Positions 14,779 through 16,425 of a stretch of DNA of 16,425 bases are shown piece after piece. The DNA lies in contig JAEUSS010000520.1 of NCBI GenBank assembly GCA_016788685.1, forward strand, positions 1 to 16,425, read 5' to 3'. Source of the DNA: Prolixibacteraceae bacterium (lineage in GTDB: Bacteria > Bacteroidota > Bacteroidia > Bacteroidales > Prolixibacteraceae). A model generated the notes under the pieces. The model ran no database searches, was not told the DNA's origin, and saw only the letters and a list, made by a program, of their open reading frames with translations. The position numbers were made by a program, and so were the translations under genes. Positions within the stretch are counted from its first letter, which is position 1. The number at the start of each line of letters is the position of its first letter.

Positions 14779-16425
14779 TTATTTAGGCATATCGATCGGA
14801 GGAGTATTTCCTGCCGGGATAGCTTTTTTTTGAAGTTCGATCTTGCGGACAAACATCATCGGGCATACTGATGATACAGGAACGCTTCCTGATTCGGCTC
14901 CACAGTATCCTGTAAAAAGTCCGTAATCTCCACCTACTGCTTCAATTTCGGAAAACATGGCCAACGGGGTTCCTACCAGATTTATCCCCCGCACCAGTTC
15001 GTCGGGACGGCCGTCAGTATAAACCCGGTAAACTTCGTTGGGGGTTACATTAAACACATTGGGATTAATTCTGCCAGTTACGGCAAAACCACCAGTCACT
15101 TCTTTAAAATAGTATCCAAATTCAAGGTTTCGTTTTTTCAGTTCTGAAATAAAAAGTTCCCGAAGTTCCTTTTCCGAATAATGTTTCTGCGATTCAAGAA
15201 TGAAGTTCGACTGACGGGAAACTGGGGCAAAGCCTTCCATTGCACGCCCATGTCCGTTCGATTTTGCGAAGCCTGAAATTGGAGTTCTGCCTGTAAGGAA
15301 ATCTTTTAATATACCCTTATCAACCACTACAACTCTTTTCCCTTTTACTCCTTCATCGTCATAAATGTATGATCCGTTCAGGGCGAATCCCTTAAATGTG
15401 CTGAGGGTTGGATCAAAAATGACTGATAAATCGGGATGAAGAACCTGCTCGTTGACTTTCTTTTTAAAAGTCTGTGCATCGTCAATGGTTTTCAGGCGGG
15501 ATGCTTCAATCCGGTGCCCAAAGATTTCATGAAAAAAGACTCCTGTTGCTGAGCCTGAAAGCAAGGCTGGCCCGCTGTACGAATCAACCACAGGAGATTT
15601 CCGCATTTCTGCAATTTTACTGATCATGCCTTTTACCACTTCCATAACAAGTTCGTCAGAGGGCAAACTTTTCAAATCGCGGACAAAATAAGTTTTGAAC
15701 AATGGAAGGTCCATCCCATCTTTGGCAATACCGCTGCAAGCTATCGTTAGTTCAATGGCGTTCCTGTTTTCAGCAATTTTTGTTCCTTCACTCGAAACCA
15801 AGTATTTCCGGTTTGAACTGATTGAATACCGAACCAATGAATTGGTAATAAAGACATTGTTATAGAAAGGGGCTGAAAATTTCTTAACTTTAGCAATCAG
15901 TAATTCTTCCGTCTTTTGGTCAATCGATATTTTTCTGATGGACTCAATGTATTTCTCAGGTGTTTCCAGATTGAAATCCGGCGATTTATCTTCTTCTTCA
16001 GCATTAATGGCATTACTTCCTTTAATTCGTCCTAGTTTTTCTAAAGCACTTTGATAGGCACTGTTGGTGGTTTGCCAAAGTAGCTGAGTGATTCCGGCTT
16101 CATTGGTGTCTAAGGGAAGTTCGGTTATCCCTTGGTAACTAAAAATTCCTGAACCTCTGATTGCATGAAAATTGTCCAGATCAGGGCTTCCAACTCTAAT
16201 CATGGTAGTTAACACCCGACTATTGTTTCGCCTGTTTTGTTCCAGACATCCGTGAGAGCCGGATATTTCAGTTACATCCATGTCAGAAACCCGGTAGCTG
16301 ATGTGGTAGGCAGGAATCTCCTGCTTTTTGAGTTGGGTAAATTCCCGGACTAGCTCTTTTTCAAGCAAATCGAGTAGTGGATCCTGTGCAGAAAGTTGCA
16401 GGCATGTTATGCTTAGAATTAATGC
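14779..16425 (-). CDS. Exported TldD-like metalloprotease, 5' end outside window
   Basis: The metal-bearing partner of the next gene. The frame stays open to the right edge, so the start lies beyond it; 548 residues are visible. The first visible residues (ALILSITCLQLSAQ, then DPLLDLL) are the end of a Sec signal peptide with AQ cleavage, placing the protein outside the cytoplasm. Zinc ligands H299 and H304 with catalytic E300 form HEIFGH (visible numbering), and C508 in GYCGAESGSVPVSS is the third ligand typical of TldD. In E. coli TldD/TldE is a cytoplasmic protease that trims small peptides; here substrates are unknown. A TTG at 16368 is internal, not the start. Confidence 0.9.
   Translation of the reverse strand, partial: ALILSITCLQLSAQDPLLDLLEKELVREFTQLKKQEIPAYHISYRVSDMDVTEISGSHGCLEQNRRNNSRVLTTMIRVGSPDLDNFHAIRGSGIFSYQGITELPLDTNEAGITQLLWQTTNSAYQSALEKLGRIKGSNAINAEEEDKSPDFNLETPEKYIESIRKISIDQKTEELLIAKVKKFSAPFYNNVFITNSLVRYSISSNRKYLVSSEGTKIAENRNAIELTIACSGIAKDGMDLPLFKTYFVRDLKSLPSDELVMEVVKGMISKIAEMRKSPVVDSYSGPALLSGSATGVFFHEIFGHRIEASRLKTIDDAQTFKKKVNEQVLHPDLSVIFDPTLSTFKGFALNGSYIYDDEGVKGKRVVVVDKGILKDFLTGRTPISGFAKSNGHGRAMEGFAPVSRQSNFILESQKHYSEKELRELFISELKKRNLEFGYYFKEVTGGFAVTGRINPNVFNVTPNEVYRVYTDGRPDELVRGINLVGTPLAMFSEIEAVGGDYGLFTGYCGAESGSVPVSSVCPMMFVRKIELQKKAIPAGNTPPIDMPK

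Overview
The window looks like chromosomal DNA from a Bacteroidota bacterium. The evidence is several lipoprotein signal peptides with short lipoboxes, promoter-like TAnnTTTG boxes in place of sigma70 boxes, weak or absent Shine-Dalgarno sequences, and gene families typical of the phylum. These families include a single-domain deoxynucleoside kinase, a lipoprotein Gfo/Idh oxidoreductase, and an exported TldD/TldE-like pair. A free-living or anaerobic member of Bacteroidia is a reasonable guess. I cannot place it to genus from sequence alone.

Layout, left half (plus strand): the 3' part of pnp (polynucleotide phosphorylase, start outside the window) with an unusual repetitive Arg/Asp/Gly tail and a terminator; a prolyl oligopeptidase lipoprotein (S9A); a deoxynucleoside kinase whose start codon sits just after an intrinsic terminator; and a 584-residue TPR lipoprotein with strongly biased codons and a good promoter and terminator.

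Centre (about 6.8-8.05 kb): an accessory-looking stretch. It holds a perfect 19-bp hairpin and an eleven-unit tandem array with a 21-nt period (GCTA and one C invariant). Beyond these lies a small AT-rich lipoprotein gene bracketed by a 15-bp inverted repeat (14/15 match), followed by a folded, attC-like element that runs up to the stop codon of the next gene. This is the most unusual part of the window.

Right half: on the minus strand, a macrodomain protein, then (transcribed oxidoreductase first) an exported Gfo/Idh/MocA-family lipoprotein and a VOC metalloprotein 20 nt downstream. On the plus strand, a small beta-carbonic-anhydrase-like protein and an M20 dipeptidase. Convergent terminators follow, then a minus-strand operon of two TldD/PmbA-family proteins: the upstream one has the HExxxH metal site and runs off the right edge, and the downstream one lacks the site. 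Both carry signal peptides.

Functionally, four of the proteins point to peptide breakdown (S9A peptidase, M20 dipeptidase, TldD/TldE-like pair), three of them with export signals. The rest is RNA turnover, nucleotide salvage and sugar-type redox chemistry in separate transcription units.
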